A stretch of DNA of 64,000 nucleotides from Thiofilum flexile DSM 14609 (GTDB lineage: Bacteria; Pseudomonadota; Gammaproteobacteria; Thiotrichales; Thiotrichaceae): contig NZ_KB904747.1 in assembly GCF_000380185.1 (NCBI RefSeq), positions 124,001-188,000 of the forward strand, read 5' to 3'. The notes below the pieces were generated by a model. The model did not search any database and was not told where the DNA came from. It saw nothing but the letters and a program-made list of their open reading frames with translations. A program made the position numbers and the translations under genes. Positions 17,845-26,336 of this stretch are shown here, in pieces; the stretch's first letter is position 1; each line of letters starts with the position of its first letter.

Positions 17845-18769
17845 GATTAACTCCCACTACATCGACTTGGGAGAGTAATAAACGCGCTAAAGCCTCGCCT
17901 TGCTCATGACGCCCGACTAAACGATGGCCTGCTACAGCGACAAATACCGCTTGTACATCTTCTGGTAAGACAAAGCCCCGCCCTTGTAAGAGTGCCCAAC
18001 TTTGCGCAGCACGTACTAAAGCCAAGGCTCCACGCGGTGATAGTCCTACTTGGCAACGTTCATGCTCACGGGTACAAGCAATTAAGCGCTGAATATAATC
18101 CAGCAAGGCATCGGTCATTTTGATTTGAGGGACTAGATGCTGTAAGGCTTTCAACTCAGCAGGGCTGAGTACAGGTTTTAGCTGCAAGAGAAGTTGTCGA
18201 CCATTTCGTCCTTGAAGCATGGCACGCTCCACTGCAGGATCGGGATAACCTAGTGAAATACGCAATAAAAAGCGATCGAGCTGTGATTCTGGCAAATGAA
18301 AGGTTCCCGATTGTGATTGGGGATTTTGGGTGGCAATCACAAAAAATGGCTTGGGTAAGGGATAGCTCTTACCATCCATACTAATTTGCTTTTCCTCCAT
18401 GGCTTCTAAGAGCGCACTCTGGGCTTTGGGCGTGGTGCGGTTGAGTTCGTCAGCTAGGAGGACTTGGGTAAATAATGGCCCCCGATGGAATTGAAAAGTA
18501 GTGGTTTTGGGATCAAAGATGGAGGCACCAATGAGGTCAGCGGGTAATAGATCACTAGTGAATTGTACCCGCTTATATTCCAAACCACAGACCTGAGCCA
18601 AGGCATGAGCCAAGGTGGTCTTACCCATTCCCGGTAAATCCTCTAATAGTAAATGCCCCTCGGCTAATAAACATGTTAGTGCCAAGCGTACCGTATGTGC
18701 TTTGCCCAGAATCACTTGATTTAAGGCATTCAGTGCAGCATTTAATAAGGGGGATGTAGTGGCTGTCAT
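17834..18769 (-). CDS. MoxR-family AAA+ ATPase
   Basis: A 311-residue AAA+ chaperone of the MoxR group. Walker A is EDLPGMGKTTLA, Walker B VLLADELNR, sensor 1 FVIATQNP and the arginine-finger region ESQLDRFLLR, with a C-terminal lid domain. MoxR proteins act with vWA-type or DUF58 partners to mature or activate other complexes; here the partners are the next two genes. The ATG at 18769 is preceded by AGG at seven bases. It is the first gene of the operon; the upstream 168 bases separate it from the ankyrin gene. Confidence 0.93.
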   Translation of the reverse strand: MTATTSPLLNAALNALNQVILGKAHTVRLALTCLLAEGHLLLEDLPGMGKTTLAHALAQVCGLEYKRVQFTSDLLPADLIGASIFDPKTTTFQFHRGPLFTQVLLADELNRTTPKAQSALLEAMEEKQISMDGKSYPLPKPFFVIATQNPQSQSGTFHLPESQLDRFLLRISLGYPDPAVERAMLQGRNGRQLLLQLKPVLSPAELKALQHLVPQIKMTDALLDYIQRLIACTREHERCQVGLSPRGALALVRAAQSWALLQGRGFVLPEDVQAVFVAVAGHRLVGRHEQGEALARLLLSQVDVVGVNRAA

Positions 18770-18937
18770 ACACGACCTATTTGCAATAGATAATCGCAGC
18801 TAGGTTAGCGAATTAGCAGGTCGCTTGGCTAAAAATCGCGATGGTTGGACTATACACACATCAAAAAGTAGGAATAAACACGCTGCTACCAACCCCATCG
18901 CAAATAATTTATTGAAACTAGGTGGTGTAAAACTAGG

Positions 18938-19534
18938 CTAACGTCCTCCAGAACGAGCTAAAACGTGTGATACATTGGGCTTATTAGCAATCTCGGCTAA
19001 GGCCATTGGTGTTTTACCATCAGAGTTCCAAGAGTTAACTTGTGCCCCATTACGAATTAAGAGTGACACAATTTGTGGATGACCAAAGCGTGCCGCATTA
19101 TGCAGAGGTGTCCAGTTTTTTACCGTGCGAGCATTAGTATTAGCCCCTTCACGCAATAAAATTTGTATCGCTCCCACCTGTCCATGAGCCGCAGCTGCAT
19201 GTAATGGAGTTTCACCATAATTATTACGAAAGTTAGGATTCGCGCCTTGCTCAAGCACATTCTCCATTAAATTCAAATTCCCTAACTCAGAGGCTCGAAA
19301 CAAAATAGCATTGAGTTCGTTGACTGGGCGTTGAGCAGCGGGACGTTGTGGAGCTGGAGGTCTAGGTGCTGGGCGATGTGCTTGCGGACGTGCCTGCGGA
19401 CGTGCTTGTGGGTAACGGTTGGGTGCAGTATTAGCACTGACGCTATCCACCAGTAAGGTGAGTGCGAAAATGGTAACTAATGCAGTGCCTGCAAACCTTA
19501 TCCACTGGAATGGATGAGTACTTTTACTATTCAT
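18938..19534 (-). CDS. secreted ankyrin-repeat protein
   Basis: A 198-residue protein. A signal peptide with a long basic n-region and core ALVTIFALTLLV (cleavage near SVSA-NT) is followed by a Pro/Arg/Gln-rich linker built from repeated RPQA units. Three ankyrin repeats follow, with NYGETPLHAAAAHGQ, NWTPLHNAARFGHP and SDGKTPMALAE as consensus cores. Ankyrin stacks bind proteins; in free-living bacteria periplasmic ones often protect or scaffold enzymes. The ATG at 19534 is chosen because GGAGG lies 11 bases upstream; an earlier in-frame ATG at 19558 lacks a ribosome site. It stands alone with no catalase or other classic partner adjacent. Confidence 0.85.
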   Translation of the reverse strand: MNSKSTHPFQWIRFAGTALVTIFALTLLVDSVSANTAPNRYPQARPQARPQAHRPAPRPPAPQRPAAQRPVNELNAILFRASELGNLNLMENVLEQGANPNFRNNYGETPLHAAAAHGQVGAIQILLREGANTNARTVKNWTPLHNAARFGHPQIVSLLIRNGAQVNSWNSDGKTPMALAEIANKPNVSHVLARSGGR

Positions 19535-19882
19535 GCTATGTATGTCCTCCGTGAGCATTCATTTGTTAGTGTTAGGTATAGAAAATGCTTCTATAACCCT
19601 CTACTTTAAGAATAGTGCAGATCTCACTAAGCGTCTGAAAAACAGCATGTATTGAATAATATTAATGCAGCGTTCAGCTTAAAATAGGCCTACTAAGCCC
19701 ATTCGGGGTGGGTATTAGTTAATCAAGACAGAGGTTGAGCTGCTTAAAATAAACCCTAAAATGACTAAGTCTACCGTGATAAAGACAGACTGTTTAGCTA
19801 AAGAACTCAGCTCTTGTTATGCTATATAATGCAATAATCGACTCACTATCCATGCTAATAATTAATGAACTAGGGCTACGTT
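19535..19882. other. 348-bp divergent intergenic region
   Basis: The region separates the ankyrin gene (minus) from the FUN14-like gene (plus), so it must hold both promoters. A TATAAT hexamer lies in gctatataatgc near 19826, but no good -35 box is at 17 bases from it. No gene, RNA or repeat is recognised. Confidence 0.4.
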
Positions 19883-20239
19883 ATGACGCCAACGAATACC
19901 ACTCCATCAAATCCAGCCACACTAGAAGACTATTTAACGACTGACTTTTTGTTAGGTAATGTCGGGGCACCCTTTCTGATCGGACTAGCGGTGGGCTATT
20001 TTGCTAAAAAAATGTTTAAAACAGCACTCTTTATTGGGGGCGGGATTATTGTTGGATTATTCGTCACCGAATACTACGGATTCACTAAAATCAGTGATGC
20101 GAGCTTACAAGATGCGGCGAGTACAGCGGGACAAATGGCAAAAACCTTTGGCGACTTTTTAATGGAGCGCCTATCGCATATTAGTAGTAAAGGGGTGAGT
20201 GCTGGTGTTGGTTTTCTAGCAGGTTTACGCTGGGGCTAA
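19883..20239 (+). CDS. FUN14-like small membrane protein
   Basis: A 118-residue protein with two or three hydrophobic segments: PFLIGLAVGYFAKKMFKTALFIGGGIIVGLF and, at the C-terminus, GVSAGVGFLAGLRWG. The arrangement Gly-x-Ala-x-Gly-Tyr-x-x-Lys-Lys at the start and Gly-Phe-x-x-Gly-x-Arg-x-Gly at the end is typical of the FUN14 family (named for a mitochondrial mitophagy receptor, widespread in bacteria with unknown role). The family call is by eye. The ATG is preceded by AGGG at seven bases. It ends at a hairpin shared with the convergent nadA. Confidence 0.65.
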   Translation: MTPTNTTPSNPATLEDYLTTDFLLGNVGAPFLIGLAVGYFAKKMFKTALFIGGGIIVGLFVTEYYGFTKISDASLQDAASTAGQMAKTFGDFLMERLSHISSKGVSAGVGFLAGLRWG

Positions 20240-20248
20240 GCACTACTC

Positions 20249-20278
20249 AAGCACACTGCTGCTAAAGGCAGTGTGCTT
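20249..20278. terminator. bidirectional terminator between the FUN14-like gene and nadA
   Basis: The 11-bp arms aagcacactgc (20249-20259) and gcagtgtgctt (20268-20278) enclose an 8-base loop between two convergent genes. Poly-T is short on both sides. Confidence 0.65.
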
Positions 20279-20296
20279 ACCTATCATGATGACAGC

Positions 20297-21349
20297 TTAG
20301 CGTCCGTTTTTCCGTTCCCGTGCAAAATCGAGCATACGTTGAGTCGAACGTAGGGCTTTCACACGAATGTCTTCCTCGATATGAATTTCATTATTACCTT
20401 TTTCTAATACCTGTAGCAGATTGTGCAGGCCATTCATCGCCATCCATGGGCAATGCGCACAGCTTTTACAGGTTGCCCCTTCGCCTGCTGTCGGCGCGGC
20501 AATAAACTCTTTATCAGGGGCGGCTTTTTGCATTTTATAGAAAATGCCTTGATCGGTGGCCACAATAAAACGCTTATTGGGTAGGGTTTGAGCGGCTTTA
20601 ATAATTTGGGTGGTAGAGCCTACTACATCGGCGAGTTTGACCACCTCTTCGGGGGATTCGGGATGGACTAGAATGGCTGCATCGGGATATTTTTCAATTA
20701 ACTCACCCAAGGCACGAAATTTAAACTCATCATGCACAATACAAGAGCCTTGCCAACGGACCATCTCTACACCTGTAACACGCGCAATGTAGTTACCCAA
20801 ATGACGATCTGGTGCCCATAGTACCTTTTTGCCCTCATCGCCTAACCAACTCACTAACTCCACCGCAATACTAGAAGTCACCACATAATCCGCGCGGGCT
20901 TTCACGGCTGCACTGGTATTGGAATAGACCACTACGGTATGGTCGGGATATTGATCACAAAACTGATAAAAATCCTCAGCAGGACAACCTAAGTCTAAAG
21001 AGCACTCGGCCTCTAGTGTAGGCATTAATACGCGCTTTTCTGGATTAAGAATTTTAGCGGTCTCACCCATAAAGCGTACCCCTGCAACAATCAGCGTTTT
21101 AGCGGGGTGTTCATTACCAAAGCGTGCCATATCTAGCGAGTCTGATACATAACCGCCGGTTTCTTCGGCTAATTGCTGAATATCGGCATCGACATAGTAA
21201 TGCGCCACAATCACCGCATCTTGTTCTTTAAGTTTTTGGGCAATTTTAGCTTTAACCGCTTGTTTTTGCTCAGGAGTATAATGGGGCTGTAGTGCCTCAA
21301 TCTGCGCTGTAACGGGAGTATAAAATTGAGGAATAGTGGGCTTGGACAT
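20297..21349 (-). CDS. nadA: quinolinate synthase A
   Basis: A [4Fe-4S] enzyme condensing iminoaspartate and dihydroxyacetone phosphate to quinolinate in NAD biosynthesis. It is 350 residues, close to the E. coli enzyme (347). The cluster ligands are Cys116 ([11 protein letters not shown]), Cys203 (GSCIVHDEF) and Cys300 in [23 protein letters not shown] and PDRHLGNYI are further family motifs. AGGAGG lies eight bases before the ATG. nadB and nadC are not in the window. It is a single-gene unit. Confidence 0.97.
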   Translation of the reverse strand: MSKPTIPQFYTPVTAQIEALQPHYTPEQKQAVKAKIAQKLKEQDAVIVAHYYVDADIQQLAEETGGYVSDSLDMARFGNEHPAKTLIVAGVRFMGETAKILNPEKRVLMPTLEAECSLDLGCPAEDFYQFCDQYPDHTVVVYSNTSAAVKARADYVVTSSIAVELVSWLGDEGKKVLWAPDRHLGNYIARVTGVEMVRWQGSCIVHDEFKFRALGELIEKYPDAAILVHPESPEEVVKLADVVGSTTQIIKAAQTLPNKRFIVATDQGIFYKMQKAAPDKEFIAAPTAGEGATCKSCAHCPWMAMNGLHNLLQVLEKGNNEIHIEEDIRVKALRSTQRMLDFARERKNGR

Positions 21350-21529
21350 CGCGGAGCCTCCTTGTTTTGGGTGAGTTTAATCAAGCTATGGGATGAGTAG
21401 GTACTTTAGCGTATGCACAAGTTCTGCATGTAAAACACCAAGAATCTACATATTTTTCAACCGAGTTTTGCATAAGTGTACGTCAAACTACAGTACATCC
21501 GTTAAAGCGTCATTATCAGGACTCTAACT

Positions 21530-22930
21530 ATGAAAAACTACCGCTTTGCTATCAAGTTACTACTCATCGGTTTTATTATGTTTTTGCTGTTTATTCCCCA
21601 AGCCATGCTCATGGGGTTAATCAGTGAGCGAGCCGGTTGGCGTCAGTCAGCCTATGACAGTATCCAACAAAGTTGGCCTGGCTCACAAACCTTTGCAGGG
21701 CCTATTCTGTCGATTCCCTATCAAATCACGCATGTCGTGACCGAAACCATTAAGGATAAAGAGGGGGTTGAGCGCGAGGTCAGTAAGCGTGTCACCGAAA
21801 CCGATGTGTTGCGTATCATTCCCAAAACGTTACAAGTGAATAGTAATTTGACTAGTGAATTACGCTATCGGGGTATTTATGAGGTGCCGGTGTATAGCAA
21901 TCAAGTACAAATCACAGGAGCGTTTAGCTTTGAGGCGGTACAAGAGTTAGCTCAAACCTATAAAGATTATGACTTACAGCTTGGTGCGGGTGAGGTAGCG
22001 GTACTGGTTTCGGATCAACGCGGGATTAATTCGCCCTCTGATTTTATGTGGGATAAGACCGCTTATGCTTTTAAACCTGGCAATAATTTGCCCGGTACCT
22101 CGGCCGGTATGCATACTAAATTACCTGTTTTAAACCTAGCAGCGCTACCTGGCTCTACCACCTTTAGCTTTAAACTAGAGCTACGTGGCATGGCTAGTAT
22201 GAATTATGCCCTATTAGCGGAGGCGAGTGAGGTCAAGCTTAGTTCTAATTGGCCGCATCCTAAATTTACCGGAGAGCTATTGCCAGAAACACGCACGATT
22301 ACCGAGCAAGGCTTTCAAGCGCAATGGAAAGCTACTTCGTTTTCTTACAATGTGACACAAAGTCTCGGCGAGTGTGCCCAAGGGCAATGTGGTGGTTTAT
22401 TAAGTCGGGCGGTGGGGTTTGATCTACTGCAACCCGTGGACGTGTATCAACAAGCCGAGCGTAGTGTAAAGTATGCCGTGCTTTTCATTGTACTGACCTT
22501 TGTGGCCTTGGTCTTGTTTGAGCTATTAAAGCACTTACGTATCCATCCTATTCAATACATTTTAGTGGGTTTAGCCCTCATTATGTTCTACTTACTGCTG
22601 ATTTCGCTCTCAGAGCACTTTGAATTTTTAAAGGCTTATGTCGTGGCGGCGGTAGCGAGTGTGGGTTTGCTGACGCTGTATTTCGGAGCGATTTTAAAGA
22701 GTACACGCCTCGGTTTAATTCTAGGAGCGAGTCTGGCTGTTTTGTATGGTGTGCTATATGGCATTTTGCAGGCCGAAGACAATGCCTTATTACTAGGTAG
22801 TTTACTGTTATTCGTTATGTTAGCGGCTCTTATGCTCAGTACCCGCCACTTTGACTGGTATGCACTGGCAGCTAGTATGTCAGAGCCTAAAACAAGTATG
22901 CCTGCTACCTCTCATACCAAAGCGGAATAA
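21530..22930 (+). CDS. creD: CreD family inner-membrane protein
   Basis: A 466-residue membrane protein. One N-terminal helix (KLLLIGFIMFLLFIPQAMLMGLI) is followed by a large periplasmic domain of about 270 residues with FAGPILSIPY, then five or six C-terminal helices. The length and layout match CreD, a protein of the CreBC regulon of enterics that affects colicin tolerance and envelope integrity. creB and creC are not adjacent; no TTCAC-N6-TTCAC cre box was seen upstream. AGGA lies nine bases before the ATG. The M23 peptidase gene follows after 4 bases, so the two probably share a transcript. Confidence 0.85.
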   Translation: MKNYRFAIKLLLIGFIMFLLFIPQAMLMGLISERAGWRQSAYDSIQQSWPGSQTFAGPILSIPYQITHVVTETIKDKEGVEREVSKRVTETDVLRIIPKTLQVNSNLTSELRYRGIYEVPVYSNQVQITGAFSFEAVQELAQTYKDYDLQLGAGEVAVLVSDQRGINSPSDFMWDKTAYAFKPGNNLPGTSAGMHTKLPVLNLAALPGSTTFSFKLELRGMASMNYALLAEASEVKLSSNWPHPKFTGELLPETRTITEQGFQAQWKATSFSYNVTQSLGECAQGQCGGLLSRAVGFDLLQPVDVYQQAERSVKYAVLFIVLTFVALVLFELLKHLRIHPIQYILVGLALIMFYLLLISLSEHFEFLKAYVVAAVASVGLLTLYFGAILKSTRLGLILGASLAVLYGVLYGILQAEDNALLLGSLLLFVMLAALMLSTRHFDWYALAASMSEPKTSMPATSHTKAE

Positions 22931-22934
22931 GACT

Positions 22935-23462
22935 ATGTTCAAATGGCTGTTGGGATTTGTGTTAGCTTTTTTAGTGGGCACCTACTATCTGCCAGAAACC
23001 TCGCCACGGGTCATCCCTGTGGCGGGGGCCAAAGCGAAGGATTGGAACCCCCAATCCTTTTGGTATTACCCATGGGGGCGTTCGCGCACGCATAAAGGGA
23101 TTGATATTTTTGCCACGAAAGGCACACCCGTATTAGCGAGTACTTCAGGCTGGGTATGGAAAACCGGATATGACTCCATGGGTGGGAATTATGTTTTAGT
23201 CATAGGAGCAAAATGGCGGTTTCACTATTTTGCTCACCTAGATACCGTTCAAATAACGGGAGGGCGCTGGGTCAGTGCTGGGACGCGACTGGGGACGGTG
23301 GGTGATTCGGGTAATGCACAGGGTAAAGCCCCGCATCTACATTATCAAATCCATAACCTCATCCCAGACCTAGCCTTGGCTGATGATGCACCGGATGGGC
23401 ATTTAAAGCCTTACTACACTAATCCGGGAGCTTTTTTGCAATCTGCTTTGACGAAGTATTAG
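22935..23462 (+). CDS. M23-family metallopeptidase (LytM domain)
   Basis: A small 175-residue membrane-anchored peptidoglycan endopeptidase. Residues 4-18 (WLLGFVLAFLVGTYY) form a signal anchor, and the rest is a minimal LytM fold with the full zinc and catalytic set: His53 and Asp57 in HKGID, His101 in YFAHLD, and His134/His136 in PHLHYQ. It lacks coiled coil or LysM modules, so any activator or targeting must come from elsewhere. The ATG at 22935 lies 4 bases after creD, and the last 44 bases overlap the convergent gene at 23419-23739. Confidence 0.9.
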   Translation: MFKWLLGFVLAFLVGTYYLPETSPRVIPVAGAKAKDWNPQSFWYYPWGRSRTHKGIDIFATKGTPVLASTSGWVWKTGYDSMGGNYVLVIGAKWRFHYFAHLDTVQITGGRWVSAGTRLGTVGDSGNAQGKAPHLHYQIHNLIPDLALADDAPDGHLKPYYTNPGAFLQSALTKY

Positions 23463-23739
23463 GAGCGAATAATCCATTTAATACCCATATAATAGACCAA
23501 ATTAAAATATTAGGTATTAATGCTCCTACTGTCCAAGCAATCCATTCTTGCTCATTAATATCACCTAGCCTAAAACCTTTGGTGGCTGCTATAAATAAGA
23601 AGGGAATAGCAAGCCATAACGCAGAAATGGTATAAGCTAGCCGACGAATTGTTTTATTATCATGCTTTAATAATAAGCGTAGCCCGAAATACAGCAATAT
23701 CAGTGCTAAGATCACTATAAACACCAGCATAAACTTCAT
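23419..23739 (-). CDS. small three-helix membrane protein, unknown function
   Basis: A 106-residue integral membrane protein with helices near residues 3-24, 34-52 and 66-88 (FMLVFIVILALILLYFGLRL, LAYTISALWLAIPFLFIAA, WIAWTVGALIPNILIWSIIWVL). No family is recognised. GGAGAG lies 5 bases before the ATG, which supports it as real. Its 3' end overlaps the M23 peptidase gene by 44 bases in the opposite direction, so antisense interference between the two transcripts is possible. Confidence 0.6.
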   Translation of the reverse strand: MKFMLVFIVILALILLYFGLRLLLKHDNKTIRRLAYTISALWLAIPFLFIAATKGFRLGDINEQEWIAWTVGALIPNILIWSIIWVLNGLFAPNTSSKQIAKKLPD

Positions 23740-24039
23740 TTTAACTCTCCATTGCTATGTATGATTTATATAAAAGTATTTGATTTGTATAAAATATAGT
23801 GCGCTATCCATTTCTTATAAAACCCTCAGCTACTCATAAGTGTCTTTAGATTATTAGATTACGATTAACCATTTATCAAACAAACGGTTTCGTTTGTATT
23901 TTCTGCCCTACATCTAAACGCCATCCTCACCCTACAATACACTCAGTCAATCAAGAAACGAAAGTGCTCAGGTTTGCCTTAGCTTTTCATGGATTGATCT
24001 AATGTAAAGCAAACGAAAAAAACGGAGAGTATCTTAATC
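23740..24039. other. 300-bp divergent region upstream of the Ig-like gene
   Basis: It holds the promoters of the small membrane protein (minus) and the Ig-like gene (plus). A palindrome acaaacg-gttt-cgtttgt is at 23880-23897. GGAG at 24024-24027 is the likely ribosome site of the gene at 24040, with unusually long spacing of 12 bases. No gene is seen. Confidence 0.4.
23880..23897. promoter_or_regulatory. palindromic operator-like site
   Basis: The sequence acaaacg-gttt-cgtttgt is a perfect 7+4+7 inverted repeat in the AT-rich region 143 bases before the Ig-like gene. It could bind a dimeric regulator or form a small hairpin. The regulator is unknown. Confidence 0.35.
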
Positions 24040-25284
24040 ATGACCAATAATGTAACTAACACTTCAGCTGCAAGAACAACTAACTGGAATGCCCAACATA
24101 CATCACAACCTAATGCTGGTGCAGGTTCTCGCTGGGGCCAAAGCAATCGCTTCCAAGCTAATGGTAATTCATTACAAAGTTTAATTGCTCTACTGCAAAC
24201 TTTATTATCGCAATTAATGGCTAATCGTCCTGTTGGTGGTAATAAACCTAATGACAGTGTAAAGCCTAACGATACAGTAAAACCAAACCCTAACGACAAC
24301 ATCAAACCACAACCTAAAAACAACGCTCCTGCTGCTGTTAATGATGCACGTACAACACCATTAAACACACCAGTTAGCATTAACGTATTAGGTAATGATA
24401 GTGATCCAGATGGTGATGCATTAACAATCACTAACTTCTCTACTACCAGTGCTAATGGTGGTTCAGTAAGTAAAGATGCTGCAGGTAACCTAGTTTATAC
24501 ACCAAAAAATGGTTTCACAGGTGTTGATACCTTCACTTACACTGTAAGCGATGGCAAAGGTGGTACTGCAACTGCAACTGCGACTGTTACTGTTGAAGCT
24601 CCAAAGAATCCAAAACCTAACGATACAGTAAAACCTACACCTAACGAGCCAGTAAAGCCTAAAAACAATGCGCCTGCTGCTGCTAATGATATGCGTTCAA
24701 CACCATTAAACACAGCGATTAGTGTAGATGTATTAGCGAATGATAAAGATCCAGATGGCGATGCTTTAACAATCACTGACTTCTCTACTACTAGTACTCA
24801 AGGTGGTTCAGTAAGTAAAGATGCCGCAGGTAACTTAGTTTATACACCAAAAACTGGTTTCACAGGTGTTGATACTTTCACTTACACTGTAAGCGATGGT
24901 AAAGGTGGTTCTGCAACTGCGACTGCAACTATTACAGTAGAAGCACCTAAAAATGCTCCTCCTAAAGCAGTAGCGGATGCTTCTACTACAGCCTTCAACT
25001 CACCTACTACTATTAATGTGTTAGGTAATGACACTGACCCAGAGAATGATCCTTTAAGCATCAGCAACTTTGATACTACTAGTGCTAATGGTGGTACTAT
25101 CAGCAAAACTGCAGATGGTAAGCTAACTTACACACCAAAAACTGGTTTCTCTGGTACTGATACCTTCTCTTACACTATCAGTGATGGTAAAGGTGGTTCT
25201 TCTACTACTACTGTAACTGTTACTGTTGCAGGTCCACACAAACCTAACCAAACCATCAATCCTAATGATGGTGTGAATCAGTAA
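24040..25284 (+). CDS. Ig-like (cadherin-like, Big_9-type) triple-repeat protein
   Basis: A 414-residue protein. Residues 1-94 are low complexity, with a short hydrophobic helix (SLQSLIALLQTLLSQLM, 44-60) and repeated KPND units. Three Ig-like domains follow at about 95-187, 209-302 and 306-396. Each contains VLxNDxDPDGDxLTI and YTPKxGFTGxDTFTYTVSDGKGG, the signature of VCBS/Big_9-type adhesin modules; the acidic DPDGD loops suggest calcium binding. There is no N-terminal signal peptide and no RTX nonapeptide, so the export route is unclear. Codon use is very uniform (ACT, GCT, GGT, CGT), as in highly expressed genes. It is a single-gene unit with a strong terminator. A surface, matrix or sheath role is inference. 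Confidence 0.85.
   Translation: MTNNVTNTSAARTTNWNAQHTSQPNAGAGSRWGQSNRFQANGNSLQSLIALLQTLLSQLMANRPVGGNKPNDSVKPNDTVKPNPNDNIKPQPKNNAPAAVNDARTTPLNTPVSINVLGNDSDPDGDALTITNFSTTSANGGSVSKDAAGNLVYTPKNGFTGVDTFTYTVSDGKGGTATATATVTVEAPKNPKPNDTVKPTPNEPVKPKNNAPAAANDMRSTPLNTAISVDVLANDKDPDGDALTITDFSTTSTQGGSVSKDAAGNLVYTPKTGFTGVDTFTYTVSDGKGGSATATATITVEAPKNAPPKAVADASTTAFNSPTTINVLGNDTDPENDPLSISNFDTTSANGGTISKTADGKLTYTPKTGFSGTDTFSYTISDGKGGSSTTTVTVTVAGPHKPNQTINPNDGVNQ
24322..25227 (+). repeat. three tandem ~280-bp coding repeats
   Basis: Units at 24322-24600, 24664-24945 and 24955-25227 encode the three Ig-like domains. Units 1 and 2 are nearly identical over long stretches at the DNA level (for example 24480-24560 against 24816-24910), pointing to recent duplication or gene conversion; unit 3 is more diverged. 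Confidence 0.8.
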
Positions 25285-25330
25285 GCAGTTCGCTTATATA
25301 ACTTAGTAATCTCTAATTATTAAGTGCAGA

Positions 25331-25361
25331 AAGCGGGTAAGTCTCTTACCCGCTTTTTTTT
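25331..25361 (+). terminator. strong intrinsic terminator of the Ig-like gene
   Basis: The 11-bp perfect arms aagcgggtaag (25331-25341) and cttacccgctt (25345-25355) have a 3-base loop and run into eight T residues (25354-25361). It is the most canonical terminator in the window. Confidence 0.95.
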
Positions 25362-25414
25362 ATGCTCTAAATCCCGCATGATGTAGGGCTTTGATTCACA
25401 ATCCGATGCTTCCT

Positions 25415-26194
25415 ATGTCTCAAGACCGTGTATTTGATGGTTTAAGCCAACGTTTTCAGCGCACTATTTATGCCAATCACGATCCACGTGGAATGATTCG
25501 CTTACATATCACCCAAGACGATCTGAGTAAGCTTTTTAAAAACTTACCACCGACTCACCAAGCCTTAGATATCGGAGCAGGTCTAGGACAAATGTCCTTG
25601 TGGTTAGCAGAGCAGGGATGGACGGTAACTCTCTCTGAGCCTTCAGCAGAAATGCTGACCCAAGCCCAAGCACTTGTCCAAAATAGTGCTTATACCCAAC
25701 AGATTGAACTACTGAATCACAGTATTCAAACGTTACCCTCACATTACTCTCAGCATTTTGATCTCATTATTTGTCACGCGGTTTTAGAGTGGCTGGCAGA
25801 GCCGCAAACTACCTTACAAACCCTAACCCATTATTTAAAACCGGATGGCTATCTATCCTTAATGTTTTTTAATCGGACTTCGACGGAGTTTCGCCATTTA
25901 ATTGCGGGTAACTTAGATGCCGTACTTGAACAACGGATAGCTAGCGATGGTCAGAAGGGTTTAGCTCCCATATCTCCTTTATTGCCTGATGAGGTATTGA
26001 GTTGGCTGCCAGAGTTGGGTTTAGAGTTAGTGCAATGGTCGGGTATACGCTGTTTTTATGACTACACTTACCATAAAATACGTAAAACCCTACCTTTAGA
26101 TAAAGTCATTCAATTAGAAAGGCATTACTCACAAATAGAGCCTTGGCGTTCTTTAGCACGTTATCAACATTTCATTCTAAAAAAACTAAAATAG
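25415..26194 (+). CDS. cmoM: tRNA 5-carboxymethoxyuridine methyltransferase
   Basis: A SAM-dependent methyltransferase of 259 residues (E. coli CmoM/SmtA has 261) that methylates cmo5U to mcmo5U at the wobble position of certain tRNAs. Motif I is LDIGAGLGQMS. The stretches FDLIICHAVLEWLAEP, YLSLMFFN, AGNLDAVL and FYDYTY line up with the E. coli protein from memory. The ATG at 25415 (MSQDRVFDGL) matches the E. coli N-terminus; in-frame TTG 25391 and ATG 25406 are possible, and none has a clear ribosome site. cmoA and cmoB are not nearby. Confidence 0.85.
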   Translation: MSQDRVFDGLSQRFQRTIYANHDPRGMIRLHITQDDLSKLFKNLPPTHQALDIGAGLGQMSLWLAEQGWTVTLSEPSAEMLTQAQALVQNSAYTQQIELLNHSIQTLPSHYSQHFDLIICHAVLEWLAEPQTTLQTLTHYLKPDGYLSLMFFNRTSTEFRHLIAGNLDAVLEQRIASDGQKGLAPISPLLPDEVLSWLPELGLELVQWSGIRCFYDYTYHKIRKTLPLDKVIQLERHYSQIEPWRSLARYQHFILKKLK

Positions 26195-26213
26195 GCAGTT
26201 TTAGTTTTATCTG

Positions 26214-26230
26214 ATAAAACCTATCGGTTA
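26214..26230. repeat. 17-bp palindrome after cmoM
   Basis: gttttatc-t-gataaaac is a perfect 8+1+8 inverted repeat, AT-rich with no T-run after it. It could be a weak transcription end for cmoM or an operator for the gene at 26337. Confidence 0.35.
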
Positions 26231-26336
26231 TTTACATACGATTATCTGCTACTGCATAGGTTATTTAATCAGAGTCGCTCATGATATGAAGTTGAAAAAT
26301 GAGTAGTATTTACTAGGGCTTTCAAGGATAAGTCAG

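Noticed and set aside
23979-25106. Several minus-strand frames opposite the Ig-repeat gene
   Set aside because: They repeat with the same period as the coding repeats and are shadows of the uniform codon use.
24322-25227. Tandem repeats considered as a CRISPR-like array
   Set aside because: Units are about 280 bases, in frame, and encode Ig-like domains; there are no short repeats with unique spacers.
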